Below, in pieces: positions 34,281-43,253 of a stretch of DNA of 64,000 bases. The number at the start of each line of letters is the position of its first letter. The stretch's first letter is position 1. The translations under genes were made by a program, and so were the position numbers. The notes under the pieces were generated by a model, which saw nothing but the letters and a program-made list of their open reading frames with translations, had not been told where the DNA came from and did not search any database. The stretch is from PALSA-1003 sp963791945. Lineage in GTDB: Bacteria > Pseudomonadota > Gammaproteobacteria > Burkholderiales > Casimicrobiaceae. The stretch is taken from the NCBI GenBank assembly GCA_963791945.1, contig CAWBUD010000002.1, positions 1,674,001 through 1,738,000 of the forward strand, in the 5' to 3' direction.

Positions 34281-35593
34281 CGCGGAACCTTCGTGTCAGT
34301 TATTCCCGAAGGCGCGTCATCGCCTTCGGGGAAAAGGAAGTTCAGCTGCGCCCAGGCACGAGCCGTATCCATCTCCAGCTGAAGAGCCTGCAAGCGCACG
34401 TCGATCTCGTTACGCCTCGCAAGAAGCACATCGGTCAAACTGACCTTGGTGCCGCGATAGGCAGCGAGCGTTGTCTGCGTGCGCTCCGCCGCCAGCGGAA
34501 TCAGCTCGCGCTCGTAGCGTACGCTGCGCTCCCGGTCGTTTTCCCACTCGGTCATCATGGCGCGCACCTCCGCGCTGCGGGCCCGCAGCATGTCTTCGCG
34601 CTCGGCGCGCGCTTGATCGAGCATCGCAAGTTTGGCCGCAACCTCGCGATCCTGACGGTTCCTCTGGTCCCACTGCAACGGCACGGAGACGCCGACCGAA
34701 ATCATGTTCGAGAACGACGGCCCGCGCAGGCTGTACATCAACTGCACGCTCCAGTCGGGTTTCTTGTTAGATTGCGCTTCCCTGACCTCGGCGTCGGCAA
34801 CTCGCTCCTGGCCGGAAAGGACCGCGATTTGCGGTTCGTGCTCGAGGTCCGAATCGAGCGTACGTGGGTCTACCCGGATCATGTCGATCGGCGGTCTCCC
34901 GGCTAGCGGCGAATTGGCTGCGTCGCCTACCCAGCGAGCGAGGGCAATCCTTGCGGAACTTACGCGGCGGCCGAGCTCGCTGGACCGATCGTCGAGCGCG
35001 ACCAGCGCACTGCGCGCGGCAAGCACGTCGGCGAGACCGCCTCGTCCAGAGCGGTAGGCGGTTTCCGCCGCTTCGATCTCAAGCCGCGCCTGCCTGCTTT
35101 GCTCGCCGAGGACTTCGAGCTGCGCTTCGACGTAGTAGCGGTCGAGCCACGCGAGCGCGGTGTCGCGGCGTATAGCGTTGAGACGCGCCGCCTTCTCGGC
35201 AGCAGATTTGTCGGCTTCCCTCTCGAAGCGCTGCGCCCGAGCCCGGCGCTTGTCTTCGCGCGTGAACTCCTGCATCAATCCGACGCTGCGCATGGTCATG
35301 AAATCGTTGGTAAGGCTCCACGCGTCGGGTCCGTCGACGGGCAGGTTGTTGATGCCCAGCGTGGCAACCGGGTCGGGAAGCTGGGCCGCCGCGACCGCCA
35401 TCTCGCGCGAGGCCAAAATGGCGGCATCTTGGGCCTTCAGCGCCGAGGACCGCTCCACTGCTCGCCGCTGCGCTTCGGCCAGTGTCAACGGCGGGTCCGC
35501 AGCGGAAGCGGGCGCTGTGCCGACCAGCAACGCGGCCGCGACGGCTGCGGCAACGCCTTGCATGACCGCTCGAGCGGCCGACTTGCTGTTCAT
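34277..35593 (-). CDS. cusC: CusC-type outer membrane efflux protein
   Basis: 438 residues, TolC/outer-membrane factor family. The signal peptide (MNSKSAARAVMQGVAAAVAA, then ASA) is followed by the two repeated helical domains (PLTLAEAQRRAVERSSALKA and the later IAVLSGQERVADAEVREAQS). Beta-barrel parts include SVGLMQEFTRED and ISVGVSVPLQWDQRNRQ. No lipobox cysteine is obvious at the cleavage site. It forms the outer-membrane exit duct of the pump. It is encoded downstream of a small exported protein and overlaps cusB by 4 bp. Confidence 0.9.
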   Translation of the reverse strand: MNSKSAARAVMQGVAAAVAAALLVGTAPASAADPPLTLAEAQRRAVERSSALKAQDAAILASREMAVAAAQLPDPVATLGINNLPVDGPDAWSLTNDFMTMRSVGLMQEFTREDKRRARAQRFEREADKSAAEKAARLNAIRRDTALAWLDRYYVEAQLEVLGEQSRQARLEIEAAETAYRSGRGGLADVLAARSALVALDDRSSELGRRVSSARIALARWVGDAANSPLAGRPPIDMIRVDPRTLDSDLEHEPQIAVLSGQERVADAEVREAQSNKKPDWSVQLMYSLRGPSFSNMISVGVSVPLQWDQRNRQDREVAAKLAMLDQARAEREDMLRARSAEVRAMMTEWENDRERSVRYERELIPLAAERTQTTLAAYRGTKVSLTDVLLARRNEIDVRLQALQLEMDTARAWAQLNFLFPEGDDAPSGITDTKVPR

Positions 35594-35667
35594 ACGATCT
35601 CCGAATGAATGCGATACGACGCCAGGCGCGGAAGCGCACCCGCGCCGGATTCAACGCACTCCGGAGA

Positions 35668-36051
35668 TCAGATCAGGAAACGATTGGAGAGCAGTGAGAG
35701 CGGAGGCGAGGCGTTGCGCACGAACGGCCGCGTCGCCCGCAACGTGCTCGGGGTTACCACGGGTGTGAGACGCACGACCAGAATGCTCGGCGGCGCCCAT
35801 GCGACTCGAACATCGGCACCGTTGTCAACCTGCTCGCGCGGAACAGAATGTGCGTCACACCTCGTATCCGTCGCTGCAGTGCCCTCGGCCACCATAGGGC
35901 AGTCGGCTGGCATCGCGACAGTACTTGCCACGGCGACTCGGGCCGGATGAGCGCCCAAACCGTTCATGCAGGCATGGGCGAGGCTCACGAACTGAGCGCA
36001 AGCGACGCCCAGAATCATCACTCCGGCCAGCCAGCGACGCGAAGAACGCAC
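35668..36051 (-). CDS. Small exported protein leading the cus operon
   Basis: 127 residues from a GTG preceded by GGGAGG. The N-terminal signal peptide is VRSSRRWLAGVMILGVACAQ then FVSLAHA. Cysteines in HACMNG, DCPMV and TRCDAH could bind metal. The C-terminus ASPPLSLLSNRFLI parallels the ending of the other small Cys-containing protein of this region (PPFLRFTHLRL). No named family was recognised. Its place before cusC suggests an accessory periplasmic role in metal efflux or sensing. Confidence 0.7.
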   Translation of the reverse strand: MRSSRRWLAGVMILGVACAQFVSLAHACMNGLGAHPARVAVASTVAMPADCPMVAEGTAATDTRCDAHSVPREQVDNGADVRVAWAPPSILVVRLTPVVTPSTLRATRPFVRNASPPLSLLSNRFLI

Positions 36052-36142
36052 GCAGCAACCCTCCCTAACGGCGACCCAACATGAGCATAAGGGTGCCCTG
36101 GATGAAGCGTGAGCCCGTTGATCTGCGTCAAGCCTCGGTTCG

Positions 36143-38059
36143 TCAGCGCCCGAGCAGTCTGCCCAGCGCCTTGCCGATATCCTGTGCCGTCTGCGCGGCG
36201 GGCTGTGCGTCGGGCGCCGGCTTGGCAGCCGCCCCGCCGCCGTGTCCAAGGGCGATCTGGCACGGCGCGCCGGGGTCCGCCTTGGCTTCCGCCAGCAAGG
36301 TTTCACCGAGGATCGAGAGACCACCCGTGTAGACCGCAGCGCCGAGGCGCGCCACCGTCGCCGCGGTCGCGGTCGCGTCGATGCCGACCGACGGCGACGC
36401 AAAAGGTCCACGCAGCCGGACGAGCTGCGCGACCTGCGGAATCTCGAGCTTCACGCCCTGGCGTATCTGCGGATGAAACGCGAGATCAAGCACCTCGTCC
36501 CGGAAGTCGAGGGTTCCGCTTGCGGTCGCGCCGATTTTGCTGGTCTCGGCCGCGATGCTGCGGTCGACGTTGGCCACGCCGTTCCTGAGCGGCAGGCGCA
36601 CGACCACGCATTGAAGCTGCGTCTGCGCATCGAGCTCGCGGAAAGGATTCACCGCACCGGCCAGCCGGTCGAGCGACGAGTCCTGCGTCGCCTTGCCACC
36701 CGACACGGTGGCGGGCCCCACGACCGCGACGATGTTGCCGTTGGCGGTGCTCATCCACTGATGGAAGGAAGCACCATGCGCCGCGATATCGACCTTGAGG
36801 TCGGTCTTGCCGCCGTGCAACTCGCGGTGGACGCCGGCTGCCGTCATGATCGCCGCCAAGTCGAGATTCTTCGCCTCGGCGTGGAGCTCGAGCGCCGCGT
36901 CCTGCCCGCGGCTCGCGTCGAGTCGCGCCCGCGCGAGAAGGCTGCCGCCGAACATTGTCGCCTGCAGGGCCGGCAACTCGAGCTTGCCGTTGGCGAGCAG
37001 GATCTGCACGTGGACCTGGTCGAGACGGCGGCCGTCGGGCAGTGTCAGGACGCCGGCGGATACTTCGCCCTCCGCGTCGAAATCGCGCAGTGCGGCAACG
37101 TCGATCGGCGCGTCGCTGAAAACGTATTTGGATTTCGCGACCGACTTCGCGGCCGCGACGGCAGCCGCCGGAAAAGTGAAGTCCGCGAGCGAGAGCACCG
37201 GGGCGTCGAACTTGAACGTGACCTTGGGCCGCTGCGTCCCGCCGACCACCGCCATCTTGCCCGTAAGCTGGCTCGTCCCGGAACCGATCTTCAGGTTATC
37301 CAGTCCGACCGCGTTGCCCTGCACCGACACCTGCGTGTCCACGGACGCCTTCTTGCCGTTGATCTCTCCCTGGACCGTGACCGGATACGGCCATTTCTGG
37401 CGCATCAACTGCTCGAGCGGACCGAAGTCGCCTTCGAGTGAGACCGCAGTGTCGTTGATCGTCCCGCGAAACCGTCCGCTCACCGGCGATTGCGCATCGC
37501 GAGCGTGCACCGACAACGTTTCGACGACGATCCTGGTCACCTCCCCGGTCTTCCCGTCCCGGAAGGTGATCGCGCCATCGCTGATGGCCACGTCGCCGAC
37601 GGAGAAGCCGCCGAGCGTGCCTCCGGAGGGGGCGCGGTCGGTGGCGTTAGCGGCCGAGGCCGCCGATGGAAATTCCCAGTTGCCCTTGCCGGTCGCGTCG
37701 GTCTCGAGCGAGATCGTCGGCTCGACCAGCTTGAAGCTCGTCACATCGAACTTCTTGCGCAGCAGCGGCAGCAGCGCGATCTGCGCCTCGATGTGCTTCG
37801 CCGAGAGCATCCGCGGGTCCTTGCTCCACGGCGCATTGCTGAGCGTGACATCGTCGAGCACGAGCTTCGGCTCGAGCCCCAGCTTGAGATCGATGCCGCC
37901 GCGCACGGTGAGGTCGCGTCCCGTCGCGTCCTTCACGCGCTGCTGGATGGGCCCGAGGAATTCCTTGACGTCGACCGTGCGGACGGCGATCGCCACCGCG
38001 ATGAGAAGCAGGACGACCAAGCCGCCCAACACCGCCAGCGTGCGCCAGAAAATCCGCAT
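36143..38059 (-). CDS. AsmA family protein
   Basis: 638 residues. One N-terminal membrane anchor (LAVLGGLVVLLLIAVAIAV) is followed by the AsmA hallmark GRDLTVRGGIDLKLGLEPKL then VLDDVTLSNAPW. The C-terminal AsmA_2-like part includes LDFRDEVLDLAFHPQIRQG. AsmA-like proteins span the periplasm and are linked to phospholipid or outer-membrane maintenance. The C-terminal roughly 35 residues are Ala-rich. Independent of the cus operon: the 91-bp gap to the next gene holds the cus promoter. Confidence 0.88.
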   Translation of the reverse strand: MRIFWRTLAVLGGLVVLLLIAVAIAVRTVDVKEFLGPIQQRVKDATGRDLTVRGGIDLKLGLEPKLVLDDVTLSNAPWSKDPRMLSAKHIEAQIALLPLLRKKFDVTSFKLVEPTISLETDATGKGNWEFPSAASAANATDRAPSGGTLGGFSVGDVAISDGAITFRDGKTGEVTRIVVETLSVHARDAQSPVSGRFRGTINDTAVSLEGDFGPLEQLMRQKWPYPVTVQGEINGKKASVDTQVSVQGNAVGLDNLKIGSGTSQLTGKMAVVGGTQRPKVTFKFDAPVLSLADFTFPAAAVAAAKSVAKSKYVFSDAPIDVAALRDFDAEGEVSAGVLTLPDGRRLDQVHVQILLANGKLELPALQATMFGGSLLARARLDASRGQDAALELHAEAKNLDLAAIMTAAGVHRELHGGKTDLKVDIAAHGASFHQWMSTANGNIVAVVGPATVSGGKATQDSSLDRLAGAVNPFRELDAQTQLQCVVVRLPLRNGVANVDRSIAAETSKIGATASGTLDFRDEVLDLAFHPQIRQGVKLEIPQVAQLVRLRGPFASPSVGIDATATAATVARLGAAVYTGGLSILGETLLAEAKADPGAPCQIALGHGGGAAAKPAPDAQPAAQTAQDIGKALGRLLGR

Positions 38060-38120
38060 GTGGCGATTCTAGCGCGTTGGGGGTCGCGTTACGAAACGTC
38101 GCCAGGCGGCGACGGGCAGA

Positions 38121-38209
38121 TCGTCATCCTGGCGCAGGCCGGGATCGAATTCTTTGCGCTGTAGCGCCAACGCCACGAACTTGGGCCCCGGCCTCCGCCG
38201 GGGCGACGA
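38121..38209. repeat. Second REP-like inverted repeat pair
   Basis: A plus-strand copy GTCATCCTGGCGCAGGCCGG (from about 38123) and a minus-strand copy GTCGCCCCGGCGGAGGCCGG (from about 38207) face each other across about 35 bp. Each holds the palindromic core CGG...GGCCGGG. The family differs from the one at 12098, 16874 and 62061. It fills the gap between asmA and korB. Confidence 0.65.
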
Positions 38210-38213
38210 GGAG

Positions 38214-39269
38214 CTATCGCAGCGACGCGTTGACCTTGTCCAGCATCGCGGCGCCGGGCACGAGCTCCTTCTCGCTTAAGCCAGTGAGCGCGGCATCTAC
38301 CGTGTTGAGAAGGCGATGCAGGTCCTCGGGGTCCGGTTGGACGTACAACAGTCCAGTGACGATCTCGCCGGCTGCCCTGCGCTGCTGCAGGTAATTCATG
38401 ACCGCGAGCTTGTCGCCCGGATCGTAGTCCTCGTGCAGCTTCCGCAGACGCAGGACCGAGCCGTCGTGCTGTACGACGTCGCGCACGGCGCCCGGAGCGT
38501 ACTCTGCGGTGATTTCCGCGCGCGAAGGCATGAAGTCGAGGCGGTTCACGGCCTCGTTGTGCTCGCGAACGAAGTCGTAGCTCTTGGTCGACCCGGCGTG
38601 ATTGTTGAACGCCACGCAGGGGCTGATGACGTCGATGAACGCCGCGCCTTCGTGCGCGACCGCGGCGCGGATCAACGGGACGAGCTGGTCCTTGTCGCCC
38701 GAGAAGCTCCGCGCGACGAGACTCGCCCCGAGCTCGAGCGCGAGCATGACGAGGTCGATCGACTCCTCGTTGTTGACCGCGCCGCGCTTCGCCTTGGAGC
38801 CCCTGTCGGCCGTGGCGCTGAACTGCCCCTTGGTGAGCCCGTACACGCCGTTGTTCTCGACGATGTAGACCATGTTCACGCCGCGGCGCATCACGTGCGC
38901 AAACTGCCCGAGCCCGATCGACGCCGAGTCTCCGTCGCCGGACACCCCGAGGTAGATCAACTCGCGGTTTGCGAGATTGGCTCCGGTCAGCACCGAGGGC
39001 ATGCGTCCATGAACACTGTTGAAGCCGTGCGAATTGCCGAGAAAATAGGTCGGCGTCTTCGACGAGCAGCCGATGCCGGAGAGCTTCGCCACGCGATGCG
39101 GCGGGACGTCGAGATCGAAGAACGCCTGGATGATCGCCGCCGAGATCGAGTCGTGGCCGCATCCCGCGCACAGCGTGGATACGGTGCCCTCGTAATCGCG
39201 GTGGGTGAAGCCGAGCTTGTTCTTCGGCAGATCGGGGTGATGGAGCCTCGGCTTGGCGAGATAGGTCAT
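38214..39269 (-). CDS. korB: 2-oxoacid:ferredoxin oxidoreductase beta subunit
   Basis: 351 residues, thiamine-diphosphate-binding beta subunit. LCAGCGHDSISAAIIQAF is at about 33-50, the GDGDSASIGLGQFAHVMRRG motif at about 110-130 includes the TPP/Mg-binding GDG, and NNGVYGLTKGQ follows. It decarboxylates a 2-oxoacid (most likely 2-oxoglutarate) to the acyl-CoA with electrons to ferredoxin. The ATG overlaps the alpha-subunit stop (ATGA). Confidence 0.92.
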   Translation of the reverse strand: MTYLAKPRLHHPDLPKNKLGFTHRDYEGTVSTLCAGCGHDSISAAIIQAFFDLDVPPHRVAKLSGIGCSSKTPTYFLGNSHGFNSVHGRMPSVLTGANLANRELIYLGVSGDGDSASIGLGQFAHVMRRGVNMVYIVENNGVYGLTKGQFSATADRGSKAKRGAVNNEESIDLVMLALELGASLVARSFSGDKDQLVPLIRAAVAHEGAAFIDVISPCVAFNNHAGSTKSYDFVREHNEAVNRLDFMPSRAEITAEYAPGAVRDVVQHDGSVLRLRKLHEDYDPGDKLAVMNYLQQRRAAGEIVTGLLYVQPDPEDLHRLLNTVDAALTGLSEKELVPGAAMLDKVNASLR

Positions 39270-41116
39270 GGAGCCACCTTGCGCAGCGGCGTCACGTTGA
39301 GCATGGAGAGCTTCTCGCCGATCTCGCGCAGGATGAAACGGGCCGTGATCGGCGTGCCGTCGTAGTGCAGCACCGGCAGAAGCTTCGCCGGATCGATCGG
39401 CAGCTCGTTGACGAGCAGCATGCGCAGCTGCGCGTCCCGGTTCTGCTCGACGACGAAGACCTGATCGTGGTCGGCGATGAAGTCCGCGATCTCGTCGTGG
39501 AAGGGAAAGGCGCGCACCCGCAGCGTGTCGAGGTGCACGCCCTGTCCGGCGAGCGCGGAGAGCGCCTCTTCCATCGCCGGCCCGGTCGAGCCGAAGTAGA
39601 TGGCCCCGAAGCGGGTCGATTGGGACGCGCGCCTGACGACCGGCTTCGGCAGGTACTGCTTCGCGGTGTCGAACTTGCGCAGCAGCCGCTCCATGTTGTC
39701 GACGTAGGTCGGGCCGTCCTCGGAATAGCGAGCGTAGCGGTCCTTGGTCGTGCCGCGGGTGAAATACGAGCCGCGCTTCGGGTGCGTTCCCGGATACGTC
39801 CGATAGGCGATTCCGTCGCCGTCCACGTCGAGATACCGGCCGAAGTCCTTGCCGGCCTCGAGCTCCACGTAACCCATCACCTTGCCGCGATCGAACCGGC
39901 GTGCGTCGTCCCAGACGAGCGGCTGACACAGCCAATCCTGCATGCCGATATCGAGGTCCATCATGACGAAAATAGGCGTCTGCAGCCGATCGGCGAGGTC
40001 GAAGGCGCTCGCGGCGAACTCGAATGCCTCCTTCGGATCTTCCGGGAAGATCAGAACGTGCTTCGTATCGCCGTGCGAAGCGTAGGCGCAGGAGACGAGA
40101 TCCGCCTGCTGCGTGCGGGTCGGCATCCCCGTCGAGGGGCTTCCCCGCTGGATATCGAAGATCACGGCCGGGATCTCGGCGAAGTACGCGAGCCCGATGA
40201 ACTCCTGCATCAGCGAGATGCCGGGTCCGGACGTGCAGGTGAAGGCGCGGGCGCCGTTCCAGCCCGCGCCGATGACGATGCCGATCGAGGCGAGCTCGTC
40301 CTCGGCCTGCACGATCGCATAGCGCGCCTTGCCCGTCTCGGGCTCGGTGCGGAAGCGCTTGCAGTGCCGCGCGAACGCCTCGGCGAGCGAAGAGGACGGC
40401 GTGATCGGGTACCAGGCGGCAACCGTCGCGCCCCCATAGACGCAGCCGAGCGCCGCGGCGCTGTTTCCTTCGATGAAGATCCGGTCGCCTACCGCGCTCG
40501 CGCGCTTGACGCGGATGCCGAGCGGGCAGTCGAGCTCGTTGGCGGCGTAGGTGCGGCCCATGTGCATCGCCTGCACGTTCGGCTTGAGCAGCGCCTCTTT
40601 GCCCTTGTATTGCTCGCCGATCAGCTCGGCGATCGCCTCCGGCTCGATTTCGAGCAGCGCGGACAAGGCGCCGACGTAAATGATGTTCTTGAAGAGCTGC
40701 CGCTGCCTCGGATCGCTGTATTGGCGGTTGCAGATCTCGGTCAGCGGCATGCCGATCACGACGATGTCGTCGCGGAACTTCGACGGTGGCAGCGGCTTGG
40801 TCGAGTCGTAGAAGAGATAGCCGCCCGGCTCGATCTCCTTCACGTCCTGGTCCCAGGTCTGCGGATTCATCGCGACCATGAGGTCCACGCCGCCACGTCG
40901 GCCGCGCCATCCCGCCTCGTTCACCCGCACTTCGAACCACGTGGGCAGGCCCTGGATGTTCGAAGGGAAGATATTGCGCGGCGCGACCGGTACGCCCATG
41001 CGCAGGACCGCCTTCGCGAACAGCAGATTCGCCGACGCGGAGCCCGACCCGTTGACGTTGGCGAACTTGACGACGAAGTCGTTGATGCGCTCGATCGGTG
41101 CGACGGAGGGTTTCAT
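39266..41116 (-). CDS. korA: 2-oxoacid:ferredoxin oxidoreductase alpha subunit (with fused gamma domain)
   Basis: 616 residues. The N-terminal gamma-type domain (about 1-185, VVKFANVNGSGSASANLLFA, gamma/KorC-like) is fused to the pyrimidine-binding alpha domain (GATVAAWYPITPSSSLAEAF and ARAFTCTSGPGISLMQEF) and the C-terminal domain (DQVFVVEQNRDAQLRMLL). This is the architecture of fused KorA proteins. The start overlaps the stop of the upstream flavoprotein gene (TGATG). Together with KorB it forms the catalytic enzyme; substrate assignment to 2-oxoglutarate is from family resemblance. Confidence 0.9.
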   Translation of the reverse strand: MKPSVAPIERINDFVVKFANVNGSGSASANLLFAKAVLRMGVPVAPRNIFPSNIQGLPTWFEVRVNEAGWRGRRGGVDLMVAMNPQTWDQDVKEIEPGGYLFYDSTKPLPPSKFRDDIVVIGMPLTEICNRQYSDPRQRQLFKNIIYVGALSALLEIEPEAIAELIGEQYKGKEALLKPNVQAMHMGRTYAANELDCPLGIRVKRASAVGDRIFIEGNSAAALGCVYGGATVAAWYPITPSSSLAEAFARHCKRFRTEPETGKARYAIVQAEDELASIGIVIGAGWNGARAFTCTSGPGISLMQEFIGLAYFAEIPAVIFDIQRGSPSTGMPTRTQQADLVSCAYASHGDTKHVLIFPEDPKEAFEFAASAFDLADRLQTPIFVMMDLDIGMQDWLCQPLVWDDARRFDRGKVMGYVELEAGKDFGRYLDVDGDGIAYRTYPGTHPKRGSYFTRGTTKDRYARYSEDGPTYVDNMERLLRKFDTAKQYLPKPVVRRASQSTRFGAIYFGSTGPAMEEALSALAGQGVHLDTLRVRAFPFHDEIADFIADHDQVFVVEQNRDAQLRMLLVNELPIDPAKLLPVLHYDGTPITARFILREIGEKLSMLNVTPLRKVAP

Positions 41117-42984
41117 CAGTCGGCCGCGTCCCGAAGTCCCGCGCCTCGCCCGGCCGGGCGCCGCTGGCAGTCCCTCGCTTGCGCCGGCTCGAAGAAGAAT
41201 TTCTGCATGTCCCAGGCGCCCGTCGGGCAACGCTCGGCGCAGAGTCCGCAGTGCAGGCAGACGTCCTCGTCCTTGACCATCATCCGTGCGGTCTTGAGCC
41301 CTCCGGCGACATACAGATCCTGAGTGCCATTGAGCGCCGGCGCATTCAGCCTGCCGCGCAGCTCCTGCTCCTCGCCATCGGCCGTGAACGTGATGCAGTC
41401 CATCGGACAGATGTCCACGCAGGCGTCGCATTCGATGCACAGCTTCGGCGTGAACACCGTCTGGACGTCGCAGTTGAGGCAGCGCTGCGCTTCGGCATAG
41501 GCCTGAGCGGCGTCGAAGCCGAGCTCGACTTCGACCTTGATGTTCTTGAGCGCGATCACCTTGTCCTTGAGCGGCACCTTGAAGCGCGCGTCCGACGACA
41601 CGTCGTTGTCGTAGCTCCACTCGTGGATGCCCATCTTCTGCGAAAGCAGGTTGACGAGCGGCGGGGGGCGGTTTGTCACGTCCTCGCCGCGACAGAACGC
41701 GTCGATCGAAATCGCGGCCTCATGGCCGTGCGCGACCGCCCAGATGATGTTCTTGGGCCCGAACGCGGAGTCGCCGCCGAAGAATACCTTCGGGTGCGTC
41801 GACTGGAACGTCGTAGTGTCGAGTACCGGCAGTCCGTGCCGGTCGAATTCGACGCCGCAGTCGCGCTCGATCCAGGGAAACGCGTTCTCCTGGCCGACGG
41901 CGACCAGGACGTCGTCGCAGGCGAAGTGCACGTCGGGCTCGCCGGTCGGGAAGAGCTGGCGCCGGCCGTCGGCGTCGTACTCGGCTTTGACTTTCTCGAA
42001 CAGCATCCCGGTGAGCTTGCCGTACTCGTGGACGAACGCCTTAGGCACGTGGTAGTTGATGATCGGGATGCCCTCGTGCATCGCGTCTTCCTTCTCCCAG
42101 GGCGAGGCCTTCATCTCCTCGAACCCGGAGCGCACGATGACCTTCACGTCCTCGCCGCCGAGGCGCCTCGAGCTGCGGCAGCAGTCCATCGCGGTGTTGC
42201 CGCCGCCGAGCACGATCACGCGCTTGCCGATCGAGGTCGTATGGCCGAACGAAACGCTGGAAAGCCAGTCGATGCCGATATAGATATGCTTCGCCGCTTC
42301 CTTCCGGCCGGGGATGTCGAGGTCGCGCCCGCGGGGAGCGCCACTGCCGACGAAGATCGCGTCGTAGCTCGCGCCGTTGCCCTGGAGCAGCGCCTTGAGG
42401 CTGTCGACGCGGCACCCGCCGCGAAACTCGACGCCGAGATCGATGACGTAGCCGACTTCCTCGTCGATCACCGATTCCGGCAGTCGGAACTTGGGGATCT
42501 GGCTGCGAATCATGCCTCCGGCCTGCGCGTCGCCGTCGTAGACGACGCACTCGTAACCAAGCGGCACGAGATCGCGCGCCACCGTGAGCGATGCCGGCCC
42601 GGCACCGACCAGCGCGATGCGCTTCCCGTTCTTGCGCGCGGCGGGCTTGGGAAGACGATGCCGGATATCGGTCTTGTGATCGGCGGCGACCCGCTTCAGC
42701 CGGCAGATCGCGACCGGCTCGGGAGCCTTCGCGGCGGCGCTCCCCGCGGGCGCTCCCTCTTCGACCCGGCCACGTCGGCACGCGGGTTCGCACGGCCGAT
42801 CGCAGGTTCGGCCGAGAATCCCCGGAAACACATTCGACTTCCAGTTGATCATGTAGGCGTCGGAGTAACGCCCGGCGGCGATCAACCGTATGTATTCGGG
42901 AACGGGGGTATGGGCAGGACACGCCCACTGGCAATCGACGACCTTGTGAAAGTAGGCGGGATCCGAAATATCGGTTTGCTTCAA
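41116..42984 (-). CDS. NAD(P)H-linked Fe-S flavoprotein of the Kor cluster (GltD-like plus ferredoxin)
   Basis: 622 residues. N-terminal Fe-S domain of the GltD type (CQWACPAHTPVPEYIRL and GRTCDRPCEPACRRG, 18-70). The FAD/NAD(P) domains follow (KRIALVGAGPASLTVARDL and KRVIVLGGGNTAMDCCRSS). The C-terminus has two 4Fe-4S clusters (CIECDACVDICPMDC and CLHCGLCAERCPTGA). It likely transfers electrons between ferredoxin reduced by KorAB and NAD(P). Comparable three-gene sets are known from aromatic-degrading betaproteobacteria such as Thauera. It is the first gene of the operon. Confidence 0.85.
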   Translation of the reverse strand: MKQTDISDPAYFHKVVDCQWACPAHTPVPEYIRLIAAGRYSDAYMINWKSNVFPGILGRTCDRPCEPACRRGRVEEGAPAGSAAAKAPEPVAICRLKRVAADHKTDIRHRLPKPAARKNGKRIALVGAGPASLTVARDLVPLGYECVVYDGDAQAGGMIRSQIPKFRLPESVIDEEVGYVIDLGVEFRGGCRVDSLKALLQGNGASYDAIFVGSGAPRGRDLDIPGRKEAAKHIYIGIDWLSSVSFGHTTSIGKRVIVLGGGNTAMDCCRSSRRLGGEDVKVIVRSGFEEMKASPWEKEDAMHEGIPIINYHVPKAFVHEYGKLTGMLFEKVKAEYDADGRRQLFPTGEPDVHFACDDVLVAVGQENAFPWIERDCGVEFDRHGLPVLDTTTFQSTHPKVFFGGDSAFGPKNIIWAVAHGHEAAISIDAFCRGEDVTNRPPPLVNLLSQKMGIHEWSYDNDVSSDARFKVPLKDKVIALKNIKVEVELGFDAAQAYAEAQRCLNCDVQTVFTPKLCIECDACVDICPMDCITFTADGEEQELRGRLNAPALNGTQDLYVAGGLKTARMMVKDEDVCLHCGLCAERCPTGAWDMQKFFFEPAQARDCQRRPAGRGAGLRDAAD

Positions 42985-43253
42985 TGCCCCTCCGCGGCGG
43001 ATGCTTTCGGCCTTTGTTGTTATTTGACCGCCTCAGTTCCCTGGTGGTGCAGGAGGCGTCGAACCGCTACGACATCCGAAAACGAGGCGCCATCCTACGC
43101 CTCCCGCACGCGCCTGAAAAGCCCTTTGCATTCAATCGTTAGCAACATGGCCTTTATGTATGGTTTCGAAACGGACCGTACACTACACTGGCGGCTGGCG
43201 AGCCGTTCGCGTCTGGCGGCCCCCGACCAACAAGTTGGAACAACATTCCGGCC
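42985..43253. promoter_or_regulatory. Divergent gap between Kor cluster and selD
   Basis: 269 bp between divergent genes, presumably containing promoters for both. An AT-richer segment around 43125-43160 (TTTGCATTCAATCGTTAGCA) is the likeliest core promoter area for selD. No confident binding site was identified. Confidence 0.4.

Noticed and set aside
43040..43100. Possible tRNA-like segment near selD (GGAGGCGTCGAACCGC...)
   Set aside because: No cloverleaf, no T-loop consensus and no CCA end; not a tRNA-Sec.
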